Positions 28,777-37,553 of a stretch of DNA of 64,000 nucleotides are shown piece by piece; the stretch's first letter is position 1, and the number at the start of each line of letters is the position of its first letter. This DNA is from Streptomyces humidus. Its GTDB lineage: Bacteria > Actinomycetota > Actinomycetes > Streptomycetales > Streptomycetaceae. The notes beneath the pieces were generated by a model. That model searched no databases. It was given only the letters and a program-made list of their open reading frames with translations, and was not told the DNA's origin. Location: the NCBI RefSeq assembly GCF_014649655.1, contig NZ_BMTL01000018.1, positions 124,001-188,000 of the forward strand, read 5' to 3'. The translations under genes were made by a program, and so were the position numbers.

Positions 28777-29413
28777 CGCCGCCGCCTCCTTTGGCGTCTC
28801 CCCCCTCGCCGGGCCCGTGACCGGGCCCGACGAACCCCTGCAGCCGTGGCAGACGGACCGCACCCGCGCCCCCATAGCCACCAAGATCGTGATAGCGGGC
28901 GGCTTCGGCGCCGGCAAGACCACCCTCGTCGGCACCGTCTCGGAGATCGAGCCCCTCCAGACCGAGGCGCTGATGACCGAGGCCAGCGAGGAGACCGACG
29001 ACCTCACCGGCACGCCCGAGAAGATCACCACCACGGTCGCCATGGACTACGGCCGCCTCACGCTCGACGACGACCTGGTGCTCTACCTGTTCGGCACGCC
29101 GGGCCAGCAGCGGTTCTGGTTCATGTGGGACGACCTGGTGCGCGGCGCGATCGGCGCGGTCGTGCTGGCCGACACCCGCCGCCTCAAGGACTCGTTCCCG
29201 GCGCTGGACTACTTCGAGAGCTGCGGGCTGCCTTACGTCGTCGCCGTCAACCACTTCGACGACAGCGAGCTGTTCGAGCCGGAGGACGTGCGGGAGGCGC
29301 TGACGATCTCCCCGCACATACCTGTCATGATCATGGATGCGCGGCGCCGGATCTCAGTGATCGAGACCCTCCTGGCCCTGGTGGGCCACGCGCTCGACGA
29401 AACCCCCGAGTAA
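28757..29413 (+). CDS. cvnD: CvnD: conservon GTP-binding protein
   Basis: A 218-residue small GTPase-like protein. The P-loop is G-G-F-G-A-G-K-T at residues ~49-56, then switch region D-L-T-G-T-P-E-K-I-T-T-T, G3 L-F-G-T-P-G-Q-Q-R-F and a G4-like N-H-F-D. The Q-Q in place of the usual DxxG-Q catalytic context is typical of this MglA-like group. The GTG 28757 lies inside cvnC (20-nt overlap). It completes the conservon, a membrane-associated complex formally analogous to eukaryotic G-protein signalling; several conservons affect development and antibiotic production in Streptomyces. Confidence 0.95.
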   Translation: MDSVVSDAAASFGVSPLAGPVTGPDEPLQPWQTDRTRAPIATKIVIAGGFGAGKTTLVGTVSEIEPLQTEALMTEASEETDDLTGTPEKITTTVAMDYGRLTLDDDLVLYLFGTPGQQRFWFMWDDLVRGAIGAVVLADTRRLKDSFPALDYFESCGLPYVVAVNHFDDSELFEPEDVREALTISPHIPVMIMDARRRISVIETLLALVGHALDETPE

Positions 29414-29435
29414 GGCCCTTCAAGGAGTCCCCCGC

Positions 29436-30689
29436 ATGCGGAAGATACTCGTCGTCGGAGCCGGCCAGTCCGGTCTCCAGCTCGCCCTCGGCCTCCAGTC
29501 GCACGGGTACGAGGTCACCCTGATGTCGAACCGGACGGCGGACGAGATCCGCTCCGGCCGGGTCATGTCGACGCAGTGCATGTTCCACACCGCCCTGCAG
29601 CACGAGCGCGACCTCCAGCTGAATTTCTGGGAGCAGCAGGCCCCCAGGATCGAGGGCCTGGGCGTCTCGGTCGCCGCTCCCGGCTCGCACGACCCGGGCC
29701 CCACCCAGCGCGCGATCGACTGGCTGGGCCGACTGGACGGGTACGCCCAGTCCGTCGACCAGCGGGTCAAGATGGCCGGCTGGATGGAGACGTTCGCCCA
29801 GCGCGGCGGCCAGCTCGTCATCCACGGCGCGGCCGTCTCCGACCTCGACTACTTCTCCCGCGCCTACGACCTCGTCCTGGTCTCGGCCGGCAAGGGCGAG
29901 CTGGTCCAGATGTTCGGCCGCGACCCGGAGCGCTCCCCCTACAGCGAGCCGCAGCGCGCCCTCGCCGTCGCCTACGTGCACGGAATGGGCCCGCGCCCGG
30001 AGCACCCGGACCTGGACGCGGTCCGCTGCAACCTCGTCCCCGGCGTCGGCGAACTGTTCGTCATGCCGACGTTCACCCTCTCCGGCCGCGCGGACATCCT
30101 GTTCTGGGAGGGCATACCCGGCGGCCCGCTCGACGTCTTCAACGGCGTCAAGGACCCCGCGGAACACCTCTCCCTGACCCTGGCGCTCATGGAGAAGTTC
30201 ACGCCCTGGGAGTACGCGCGGGCCACCCGGGTCGAACTGACCGACGCCGGCGGCACCCTGGCCGGCCGTTACGCGCCCACCGTCCGCAACCCCGTCGGCC
30301 GGCTCCCCGGAGGCGGTCTGGTCCTCGGCGTCGCCGACGTCGTCGTCGCCAACGACCCGATCACCGGTCAGGGCTCCAACTCGGCCTCCAAGTGCGCGGC
30401 CGCGTACCTCGCGTCGATCCTGGAGCGCGGGGAGAAGGAGTTCGACGAGGAATGGATGCGCGCCACCTTCGAACGGTACTGGGACACCGCGCGGCACGTC
30501 ACCAAGTGGACCAACGCGATGCTGGCCCCGCCGCCGGAGCACATCATCGGCCTGCTCGGCGCGGCCGGACAGCTGCAGCCCGCGGCCGACCGCTTCGCCA
30601 ACGCCTTCAACGACCCGGCCGACTTCGAGAACTTCTTCTACGAGCCCGAGAAGACCGCCGCCTACCTGGGCTCGCTGACCGGAGCCTGA
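29436..30689 (+). CDS. StyA-like FAD-dependent (styrene/indole) monooxygenase family protein
   Basis: A 417-residue flavoprotein, the same size as StyA. The dinucleotide-binding motif is V-V-G-A-G-Q-S-G-L-Q (G8-x-G10-x-x-G13) at the N-terminus, and a second FAD site V-A-N-D-P-I-T-G-Q-G-S-N is near residue 305. It follows cvnD by 22 nt with AAGGAG at its start, so it is part of the conservon operon, as for some other conservons. StyA enzymes need reduced FAD from a StyB reductase; none is encoded here. The substrate is unknown, and styrene should not be assumed. Its 3' end overlaps the convergent NlpC/P60 gene by 28 nt. Confidence 0.85.
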   Translation: MRKILVVGAGQSGLQLALGLQSHGYEVTLMSNRTADEIRSGRVMSTQCMFHTALQHERDLQLNFWEQQAPRIEGLGVSVAAPGSHDPGPTQRAIDWLGRLDGYAQSVDQRVKMAGWMETFAQRGGQLVIHGAAVSDLDYFSRAYDLVLVSAGKGELVQMFGRDPERSPYSEPQRALAVAYVHGMGPRPEHPDLDAVRCNLVPGVGELFVMPTFTLSGRADILFWEGIPGGPLDVFNGVKDPAEHLSLTLALMEKFTPWEYARATRVELTDAGGTLAGRYAPTVRNPVGRLPGGGLVLGVADVVVANDPITGQGSNSASKCAAAYLASILERGEKEFDEEWMRATFERYWDTARHVTKWTNAMLAPPPEHIIGLLGAAGQLQPAADRFANAFNDPADFENFFYEPEKTAAYLGSLTGA

Positions 30690-32038
30690 CGGTCCGCCGC
30701 CTCTCCCGCCCCGGTCGCCGCCGGCGGGAGCTTCGGCGGCCGGTACCGGCGCAGGGGCTCGCCGCCCGGATCCGGACGCACCGCGCCGAGCACCGGGTTG
30801 GACGCGATCGGGGAGACCTTCACCTTCTCGCCGGTCCGCGGGGCCTGCACCACCATGCCGTGCCCGAGGTACATCGCCACATGCGTGGCCTCGGGAAAGT
30901 AGATCACCAGGTCGCCCGGGCGCAGCTCCTTCAGCGGGATCCTCGGCAGCCGAGCCCACTGCTCCTCGCTGGTCCGGGGGACCTTGGTCCCGGCATGTTC
31001 CCAGGCCTGCGAGGTCAGGCCGGAGCAGTCGTACGACCTCGGCCCCTGCGCGCCCCACTCGTACGGCTTGCCGAGCTGGCGCACCGCGTACCGCACGGCC
31101 TTCTCGCCCTGCTCGGACGGCTTGCCGTCGTCGCCGAGCGCACCGGACGCCACGAGCCTCTTCTGCGCCCGCGCCACCCCGTCGCTCTCCAACGCGGCGA
31201 GCGCGGTGAGCTGCTCGGCGGTGAGGGAGGCCAGGAGCTTCTCGACCTCGTCCAGGCGCCGGCGCACGGCGTCGCGCTCCTTCTTCCTGCGCGCCGTCAG
31301 GGTGAGCTGGGCGTCGAGAGCGGCGCGGGCCCGGCGGGCCAGCCCGGCGGCTCTGCGCTCGCCGTTCTCCAGCCGCCCGACCGTCTCCTTCCGCTCGCGC
31401 GCCAGCCGGCCGATCACATGGCCCTGGTCGAGAGCGTGCTGCGGATCCCGGGCGAGCAGCAGGCGTACGTAGGGGGAGAGGGCGGTGCTGCCCTGGTACT
31501 GCCGGCGGGCGAGCCGCCCGGCCGCGTTCCGGCTCTCGTGGAGCGAGAGCCGGGCCTTGACCAGGTCGGTGTCCAGCCGCCCGGTCTCGGCCCGTCGCCG
31601 CCGGAGCTGCTCCTCGGTGGCGTTGTAGGCCTCGGTGGCCGCCTCGGCCTCCCGGTACAGCCGCTGAAGGTCCTTCAGCAACTCGGCCACGGTTCGTCCG
31701 CCCGGAGCGGAGCCCGGGTCCGCCCCTTGACCGGGTGCGTCGGGGACGTCGGGTGCGTCGGGTGCGTCTCCCCCGGTCGCCGACGGTCCGCCCGAGGCCG
31801 GATCCGTGTCCGCGTCCTGACCCGAATGCGAGCCTGTGCCTGCACCTGTGCCTGAGTCCGGTTTTCGGTCCCGTTGCCGGTCCTGTTGCCTGTCCGGGGT
31901 CCGTGGTGCGGCCGTCGTCCGTTCGCCGGCCGCCATGGCCCCCGTCGTGGCCACGGCGAGTCCGGGAGCCAGCACGGTCTGCGCGGCGAGGGCCGCCGTG
32001 GAGACCGTACAGGCCAGACGCAGCAGTCTTCCTGACAC
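30662..32038 (-). CDS. Secreted NlpC/P60 peptidoglycan hydrolase with N-terminal coiled coil
   Basis: A 458-residue cell-wall hydrolase. The signal peptide occupies residues ~1-37 (R-L-L-R-L-A-C-T-V-S-T-A-A-L-A-A-Q). Residues ~38-113 are disordered with D-A-P-D-x-P-D repeats. A long coiled coil (~115-290) precedes the C40 peptidase: C338 in S-Y-D-C-S-G-L-T, H386 in A-T-H-V-A-M-Y. This is the RipA/CwlO layout, a D,L-endopeptidase held inactive by its coiled coil. GTG 32038 has GGAGGTG 6 nt upstream, which decides the start over in-frame codons further 5'. The stop lies inside the 3' end of the StyA-like gene. Confidence 0.9.
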   Translation of the reverse strand: MSGRLLRLACTVSTAALAAQTVLAPGLAVATTGAMAAGERTTAAPRTPDRQQDRQRDRKPDSGTGAGTGSHSGQDADTDPASGGPSATGGDAPDAPDVPDAPGQGADPGSAPGGRTVAELLKDLQRLYREAEAATEAYNATEEQLRRRRAETGRLDTDLVKARLSLHESRNAAGRLARRQYQGSTALSPYVRLLLARDPQHALDQGHVIGRLARERKETVGRLENGERRAAGLARRARAALDAQLTLTARRKKERDAVRRRLDEVEKLLASLTAEQLTALAALESDGVARAQKRLVASGALGDDGKPSEQGEKAVRYAVRQLGKPYEWGAQGPRSYDCSGLTSQAWEHAGTKVPRTSEEQWARLPRIPLKELRPGDLVIYFPEATHVAMYLGHGMVVQAPRTGEKVKVSPIASNPVLGAVRPDPGGEPLRRYRPPKLPPAATGAGEAADRQAPVSEPR

Positions 32039-32141
32039 GACATCACCTCCGCTGCGGGGTGGCCCCTCCATCCCGCAGGGTGAGCATCAGGCGTGCGCGC
32101 GCGGTCCGCGCGCCGGGCGTGCGCGGTTCGGCGCAACGACG

Positions 32142-32504
32142 TCACCCGTCGGCGTCGTCCCGCCCTTCCTCCGGCGTGGCGTCGGGCGTGGCGCGGGGCC
32201 GGTACTCCCGCCCCCCGCCGGGTCGCGCGTCCGGTCGCGCGGGGGGCGTGGACCAGGGCCAGCGCAGCCGCTCGTCCTTCTTCCCTTCGGGGTCGAACTC
32301 GTACTTCCAGCCCCGGGGGAGCCCGAGCCGCCTGCTGTGGCCGCGCGGCACGCGCCGGTAGACCAGGACGGCCGGCGGGCCCCCGGCCGCGTCGGGGACG
32401 GGAATGCGGTAGGTCTTGGGCGGGTGCCCGGTCGGACCCAGCAGCACGGGCAGCACCCGGCCGTCCATGGGACCGCCCTCGAAGGGGGTGTCTTCGCTCT
32501 TCAC
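32142..32504 (-). CDS. Small hypothetical protein
   Basis: A 120-residue basic protein starting at GTG 32504 (V-K-S-E-D-T-P-F-E-G-G). The first half has a plausible beta fold (R-V-L-P-V-L-L-G-P-T-G, Y-R-I-P-V, A-V-L-V-Y-R-R-V) with W-K-Y-E-F-D-P-E-G after it; the last ~45 residues are Arg/Pro/Asp-rich and likely disordered. No signal peptide or known motif. It sits 14 nt after the TetR stop on the same strand and may be co-transcribed with it. I do not recognise the family; the coding call rests on codon use and length. Confidence 0.6.
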   Translation of the reverse strand: MKSEDTPFEGGPMDGRVLPVLLGPTGHPPKTYRIPVPDAAGGPPAVLVYRRVPRGHSRRLGLPRGWKYEFDPEGKKDERLRWPWSTPPARPDARPGGGREYRPRATPDATPEEGRDDADG

Positions 32505-32518
32505 GGCACCAGTGTCGA

Positions 32519-33169
32519 TCAGGTCTCCGTGCCCAGCGCGCCCCGGACCAGTTCGGCGGTCTGCGCGTCCCGCGCGGCGGTCACCGCGAGGACCGCGACG
32601 AACTGGTCGACCAGCCAGTCCCGCAGTTCGTCGGCGGGCGGCTGCTTGTCCTCGTCGAGCCAGATGAGGGAGGCCGCCTCGACGGCCGTGATCCACATCC
32701 GTACGGTCATCCGGAGCCGCGGACCGGGGTCGGGAACCGCCAGGTGGCGGTAGATGGCCTCGGCGGCGGCCCGCCGTACGCCGTCCACGGTCGCGGTCGT
32801 CCGGGAGGTCTCCACGACGCTGCCGCCCTGCAGCAGTGCGCTGAAGCCGGCGTCATGACGGCCGACGAAGGTCAGATAGCGGTCGAGCACGCGGGCGAGG
32901 CGGGGGAGGAGCGGGCCGTCCTGGGGTTCGTCGAAGCAGTGGTGCAGTTCCTCGGCGGCGGAGCGCAGCGCGGCCTCGTACAACTGCTGCTTCCCGCCGG
33001 GGAAGTACCGGTAGACGAGCGGCCGGGACACCCCGGCTGCCTCCGCCACGTCGTCCAGCGAGACGTCCTCGGGAACGCGGTGCGCGAAGAGCGACAGCGC
33101 CGCGTCGAGAAGCTGACTGCGGCGCTCCTCGACGCTGAGACGACGGTAGGCGGGGGCGGCTGGCGTCAT
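32519..33169 (-). CDS. TetR-family transcriptional regulator
   Basis: A 216-residue TetR regulator. The N-terminal helix-turn-helix is A-A-L-S-L-F-A-H-R, then V-S-L-D-D-V-A-E-A-A-G-V-S-R-P-L-V-Y-R-Y-F, with the classic Y-R-Y-F-P-G-G-K ending. The C-terminal ligand domain is all-helical with no recognisable signature. The start is ATG 33169 (M-T-P-A-A-P-A-Y). The AurF-like oxygenase lies upstream on the same strand, 227 bp away, and is a reasonable target by proximity; this is inference. Confidence 0.93.
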   Translation of the reverse strand: MTPAAPAYRRLSVEERRSQLLDAALSLFAHRVPEDVSLDDVAEAAGVSRPLVYRYFPGGKQQLYEAALRSAAEELHHCFDEPQDGPLLPRLARVLDRYLTFVGRHDAGFSALLQGGSVVETSRTTATVDGVRRAAAEAIYRHLAVPDPGPRLRMTVRMWITAVEAASLIWLDEDKQPPADELRDWLVDQFVAVLAVTAARDAQTAELVRGALGTET

Positions 33170-33229
33170 GACGAGCAGCGTAATCGCCCGCACGGCACAG
33201 CGCCCGGCCCCCCGCTCGGACGATGCCCC

Positions 33230-33305
33230 CGCCCGCGAGTGCTCCCGGCCCGGGCCGGACGACCCCCCGCCCCGGCCGGACGACCCCCCCGCCCGGCCGG
33301 GCGAG
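33230..33305. repeat. Imperfect GC-rich tandem repeat (CCGGCCGGACGACCCCCC type)
   Basis: Two to three imperfect copies of CGGCCGGACGACCCCCCGCC, roughly 20 bp each, fill the gap between the TetR and AurF-like genes. They have no coding reading and may affect transcript termination. Confidence 0.5.
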
Positions 33306-33395
33306 CGCTCCCGCCCTGTCGGGCGGCGCCCGCGAGGACGTCGGTCAGGCGAGGGGCAGACCGACCGGTGGCGTCGCCGCCTCACGACCTCTCTG

Positions 33396-34334
33396 TCAGG
33401 CGAGCAGGCCCGATGACTTCCACAGGCGGCGGCCCACCCCGCGCAGCACGCCGATGTCGTCCAGGAAGTCCGTCAGCCGCTTCGCTCCCGTCTGCATGAC
33501 CTCCCGCCGGTGCCCGCTCGCCTGCACCTGTGCCATGGCCTCGCGGCGGTCCAGGCCCACGTTCCGGTAGACCTCGGGGTTCACGAAGGCCACGGAGAAC
33601 ACCCGGGCGAACTCGCCGGACGTGACCCGGGTGAACTCCTGCGACCACCTCGGCGCCGTCACCATCTGGCGGCGCAGCTCCTCACGGGCGTAGCGCACGT
33701 GCCGGGCCTCCTCCACGACGTGGATCCGGGTGACGCCCCGGACCAGCGGCTGGACCCGATCGTCGGGAAAGGTCAGCCGCTGCATCCAGTCGAGGACCTC
33801 CTCGCCGAGCAGGGTCGCGGTGAAGGAGCCGGGGGTGGTGGAGACCGTCTTGAACAGGCGGCCCATGTTCTGGTGGGCACGGCTCACCGGGTACAGGGGC
33901 GTGCCGCCGCGCGCGATGAGCCGGGCGAACATCTTCGAGTGCCGGCACTCGTCCTCGATCTCGGTCAGCGCGTACCGCACGTGCGCGCTCGTCGCGGCCT
34001 TGTCGTAGATGTGCCGCACGAGCAGCTGCATGAGGATGATCTCGAACCAGATGCCGAGCGAGGCGAGCGCGGCGGCCTCGTGCCGGGACAGCAGGATCCG
34101 CTGCTCCTCGCTCATCCGCCGCCACATCGGCGTGTCGTACAGCGACACGAGTTCCGGCGGCCAGAACCACTTGCCGTCCTCGAAGGGCGCGTCCCAGTCA
34201 AGCTCCTCGTCCGGGTCGAAGGAGTGCTTGGCGGAGGACGCGAGCAGCCGCTCGGCCACCTGCTCCCGGTCCTTGAGCAGGCCCAGCGCGTCCCGCAGCC
34301 CTTCCAGCGCGTCGGCATCCGTGAGGGTCGTCAT
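33396..34334 (-). CDS. AurF-like di-iron oxygenase
   Basis: A 312-residue ferritin-like protein of the p-aminobenzoate N-oxygenase (AurF) group. Candidate iron ligands form two E-x-x-H motifs: E129-C-R-H132 and E209-A-R-H212. Additional ligands are supplied by R-H-E-A-A-A-L near residue 85 and E-V-L-D-W around residue 179. This arrangement supports a di-iron centre that activates O2. The start ATG 34334 (M-T-T-L-T-D-A-D) is the Met after a short uncertain extension. No non-ribosomal or PKS genes are nearby, so a role in secondary metabolism cannot be inferred. Substrate is unknown. Confidence 0.82.
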   Translation of the reverse strand: MTTLTDADALEGLRDALGLLKDREQVAERLLASSAKHSFDPDEELDWDAPFEDGKWFWPPELVSLYDTPMWRRMSEEQRILLSRHEAAALASLGIWFEIILMQLLVRHIYDKAATSAHVRYALTEIEDECRHSKMFARLIARGGTPLYPVSRAHQNMGRLFKTVSTTPGSFTATLLGEEVLDWMQRLTFPDDRVQPLVRGVTRIHVVEEARHVRYAREELRRQMVTAPRWSQEFTRVTSGEFARVFSVAFVNPEVYRNVGLDRREAMAQVQASGHRREVMQTGAKRLTDFLDDIGVLRGVGRRLWKSSGLLA

Positions 34335-34467
34335 GCCTCTTATGAGACTGCCTGTCAGCAAGGCCGTCAATCCCTCGGACGCCACTTCTTGCCGAGTCCT
34401 ACGACTTCGGGAGTCCTGCCGGCCGACTTCGCAAGTCCTGCCGGCCGGGCCCCGGAAGCCCGACGGC

Positions 34468-35925
34468 TCACGAGTCGAGCACCGCCTCCATCACCGCCCG
34501 CGCGATCGGCGCCGCCATCCCGCCCCCGGTGATGTCCCCGCGGCGCGCCGACCCGTCCTCCACCACCACCGCGACCGCGACCCTCGGCACCGGGTCCCGC
34601 TGGCCCTGCGCCCAGGAGACGAACCAGGCGTAGGGAATGCCGGCGTTGCCGAGGCCGTGCTGGGCGGTGCCCGTCTTGCCGCCGACGATCGCGCCGGGGA
34701 TCGCGGCGTTGGTCCCGGTGCCCTCCCGCACCACGTCCGCCATCAGCTCCCGCAGCCGCCTCGCCGTCGAGGGGAGCATCGCCTGCCGGGACGGCCGGGA
34801 GCCGGCCGTGGCCACCGTCGCCCCGCCCTTCCGTGTGGTCCGCTCCACCAGGTACGGCGTGCGCACCTGCCCCCCGTCGGCCACGGCCGCCGACACCATC
34901 GCCATCTGCAACGGGGTGGCCCGCGTGTTGTACTGACCGATCGAGGACAACGCGAGCTGCGCCCTGTCGAGCGAGGTGTCGAAGGTGCTCGGCGCGACGC
35001 CGAACGGGATCCGCACGGATTCGTCGTTGAAGCCGAACGCCCGGGCCGTCCGGGTCATCCCGGACAGTCCCGTGTCCACGCCGAGCTTGGCGAACACCGT
35101 GTTGCAGGACCACTCGAAGGCCTCCCGCAGGGACGCGTCCTCGCAGCCGTCGCCCTCGTTCGTCAGTCTCGTCGTCGTGCCGGGCAGCCGGTAGGGGGCG
35201 GGGGAGTCCGTCGCCGCGTCCAGGTCCGTGACGACGCCCGCGTCCAGCGCCGCCGCCGCGGTGACCACCTTGAACGTCGACCCCGGCGGATACGTCTGCC
35301 GCACCGCACGGTTCAGCATCGGCTTGTCCGGGTCGCGGTTGAGCCGGGCCCAGGCCCGCTCGGCCCGGGCGTCGTTGCCGGACAGCATCCCCGGGTCGTA
35401 CGACGGACTGGACACCAGCGCCAGCACCCGCCCCGTCGACGGCTCCACCGCCGCCACCGCGCCCTTGCGCCCGTCCAGCCCCTCGTAGGCGGCCCACTGG
35501 GCGTGGCGGTTCAGCGTCGTCACCACGTCGCCGCCGGGCGCCCGGCCGTGCGTGACGTCGTTCCACAACGGGAACGGCGAGAGCAGCGGATCCGAGCCCG
35601 AGAGCAACGCGTCACCGGCGTGCTCCAGGAACGTCGTCCCGTACACCTGCGAGGCGAATCCGGTCACCGGTGCGTACAACGGCCCGTCCTGGTAGGTGCG
35701 TTCGTAGCGCAGCTGCTCCCCGGTGTCCCGGGAGCCGGTGACGGGCGTGCCGCCGACGAGGATGTCACCGCGCGGCTGCGCGTAACGGGCGATGGAGCCA
35801 CGCCGGTTGGCGGGGTTGGCGTCGTAGGACCCCGACTGGACCAGCTGGACGCGCGCGGCGTTGACCAGAAGCGCTGCCAGCAGCAGGGCGCAGAAGACGG
35901 CGGCATGCCGGATGTGCCGGGTCAC
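34468..35925 (-). CDS. Class B penicillin-binding protein (PBP2/PbpA-like transpeptidase)
   Basis: A 485-residue membrane-anchored D,D-transpeptidase. An N-terminal hydrophobic helix lies at residues ~6-25, and the penicillin-binding domain has S216-T-F-K219, S273-C-N275 and K417-T-G. It cross-links peptidoglycan outside the membrane and partners with the SEDS protein encoded just before it. The start GTG 35925 overlaps the SEDS stop (GTGA). The ordered pair SEDS-PBP corresponds to the Streptomyces locus I recall at SCO5301-5302, where it contributes to sporulation-phase wall synthesis; exact role here is inference. Confidence 0.95.
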   Translation of the reverse strand: MTRHIRHAAVFCALLLAALLVNAARVQLVQSGSYDANPANRRGSIARYAQPRGDILVGGTPVTGSRDTGEQLRYERTYQDGPLYAPVTGFASQVYGTTFLEHAGDALLSGSDPLLSPFPLWNDVTHGRAPGGDVVTTLNRHAQWAAYEGLDGRKGAVAAVEPSTGRVLALVSSPSYDPGMLSGNDARAERAWARLNRDPDKPMLNRAVRQTYPPGSTFKVVTAAAALDAGVVTDLDAATDSPAPYRLPGTTTRLTNEGDGCEDASLREAFEWSCNTVFAKLGVDTGLSGMTRTARAFGFNDESVRIPFGVAPSTFDTSLDRAQLALSSIGQYNTRATPLQMAMVSAAVADGGQVRTPYLVERTTRKGGATVATAGSRPSRQAMLPSTARRLRELMADVVREGTGTNAAIPGAIVGGKTGTAQHGLGNAGIPYAWFVSWAQGQRDPVPRVAVAVVVEDGSARRGDITGGGMAAPIARAVMEAVLDS

Positions 35926-37502
35926 CCGGTTCTCCCTGGACTCTTGGGACCCTTGTCGACCAGCGCGTCGACCGGTTCGCCGGGTTGTACGCCGAGTGGC
36001 GCGGTGGGGGGTTCGGTGCGCGGTTCGGTGGGTTGTACGGCGGTCGGTCCGTGCGGCCGTCGGGCCGCCCGACGGGCGACCGGACCGGCGAGCGGGGCGG
36101 CGGCCGGGTCGGTCGGCGGGGCGGCGGACGGGGCGCCGCAGGGTCGGCGGGCCGAGTCGCTCACCCGGATCAGCAGCGCCACGATCGCCCAGTTGGTGAC
36201 CACGGAGGAGCCGCCCTGGGCCAGGAACGGCATCGCCATCCCGGTCAGCGGGATCAGGCCGGTCACCCCGCCCGCGATCACGAACACCTGGAACGCCACG
36301 ATCGAGGCGAGCCCGGCGGCCAGCAGCCGTCCGAAGGGATCGCGCGCCGACAGCCCCGCGCGGTAGCCGCGCTCGACGAGCAGGCCGTAGAGCAGGAACA
36401 GCGCAGAGAGCCCCGCCAGGCCCAGCTCCTCGCCCGCCGTCGCCAGGATGAAGTCCGACTTCGCGGCGAAGCCGATGAGGATCGAGTGGCCGACGCCCAG
36501 CCCGGTTCCGAACGCCCCGCCGGCCGCGAAGGAGAACAGCGACTGCGCGAGCTGGTTGGCGCCCTGACCGGCCTCGATCGAGGCGAAGGGGTGCAGCCAG
36601 TCCTCGATCCTGCTGTGCACATGCGGTTCCAGGCGGCCGACGGCGACCGCGCCGAGCGAGGCGAGCAGCAGACCCACCGCGATCCAGCCGGTGCGGCCGG
36701 TGGCGACGTAGAGCATCACCACGAACAGGCCGAAGAAGAGCAGGGACGTGCCGAGGTCCCGTTCCAGGATCAGCACGCCGACGCTCAGCAGCCAGATCGT
36801 GACGATCGGGCCGAGCACCCGCCCGGTGGGCAGCTGCATCCGGCTGAAGCGCCAGATCCGGCGGCCCGCGTACGACAGCGCCGTGCGGTTGGCCGCCAGG
36901 TAGGCGGCGAAGAACACCGCCAGCAGCACCTTGGCGAACTCCCCCGGCTGGATGGAGAAACCGGCGATCCGGATCCAGATGCGGGCCCCGTTGACCGCGG
37001 GGAACAGGATCGGAAGGGTCAGCAGGGCGAGTGCGGCCACCACGCACACGTACGAGTACCGCTGCAGCACGCGGTGGTCGCCCAGTGCCGTCACGACCAC
37101 GATGAACAGGGCCACCCCGACCGTGGACCACACGAGTTGCGTGGGCGCCGCCCGTTCGCCGGGGGTCTCCAGATCGAGCCGGTAGATCAGCACCAGGCCC
37201 ATCCCGTTGAGCAGCACGGCGATGGGGAGCAGCAGCGGGTCGGCCCAGGGAGCGCGCAGCCGCACCGCGAGATGTGCCAGCAGCGCGAGCACGCCGAGCC
37301 CCGCGCCGTAACCTGCGGCGCCGGGCGGAAGGGAGCCGTTCCGGGCCAGGCCGACAGCGCAGTACCCGTACACGGACAGCAGGACGGCCAGCACGATGAG
37401 GGACAGTTCGACGCCGCGGCGCCGGGGGAGGCCCACCGTGGCGGCGGGCGCGTCGGCCGCCACGGTGGTGCCCGTTCCTGCTCCGACTCCGGCTTTCGTC
37501 AT
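35922..37502 (-). CDS. FtsW/RodA/SpoVE-family SEDS glycosyltransferase
   Basis: A 526-residue polytopic protein with about 12 hydrophobic segments. SEDS signatures include N-G-A-R-I-W-I-R-I-A-G-F-S-I-Q-P-G-E-F-A-K, L-E-R-D-L-G-T-S-L-L-F-F-G, H-S-D-F-like K-S-D-F-I-L-A-T-A-G-E-E-L-G and the late L-A-Q-G-G-S-S. SEDS proteins polymerise lipid II into glycan chains. The C-terminal ~70 residues are a Pro/Thr/Arg tail outside the core. The start ATG 37502 begins M-T-K-A-G-V-G-A. It overlaps the PBP gene by 4 nt, so polymerase and transpeptidase are produced as a coupled pair. Confidence 0.95.
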   Translation of the reverse strand: MTKAGVGAGTGTTVAADAPAATVGLPRRRGVELSLIVLAVLLSVYGYCAVGLARNGSLPPGAAGYGAGLGVLALLAHLAVRLRAPWADPLLLPIAVLLNGMGLVLIYRLDLETPGERAAPTQLVWSTVGVALFIVVVTALGDHRVLQRYSYVCVVAALALLTLPILFPAVNGARIWIRIAGFSIQPGEFAKVLLAVFFAAYLAANRTALSYAGRRIWRFSRMQLPTGRVLGPIVTIWLLSVGVLILERDLGTSLLFFGLFVVMLYVATGRTGWIAVGLLLASLGAVAVGRLEPHVHSRIEDWLHPFASIEAGQGANQLAQSLFSFAAGGAFGTGLGVGHSILIGFAAKSDFILATAGEELGLAGLSALFLLYGLLVERGYRAGLSARDPFGRLLAAGLASIVAFQVFVIAGGVTGLIPLTGMAMPFLAQGGSSVVTNWAIVALLIRVSDSARRPCGAPSAAPPTDPAAAPLAGPVARRAARRPHGPTAVQPTEPRTEPPTAPLGVQPGEPVDALVDKGPKSPGRTG

Positions 37503-37553
37503 GTCCGGAACCTACCCAAATAGGGCTCCTGCGAGCCTTGGACGGTCTTCGTG

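Noticed and set aside
32519..34340. Palindromic TetR operator at the AurF-like promoter (CTGACAGGCAG region near 34345)
   Set aside because: Arms are too short and imperfect to support a site.
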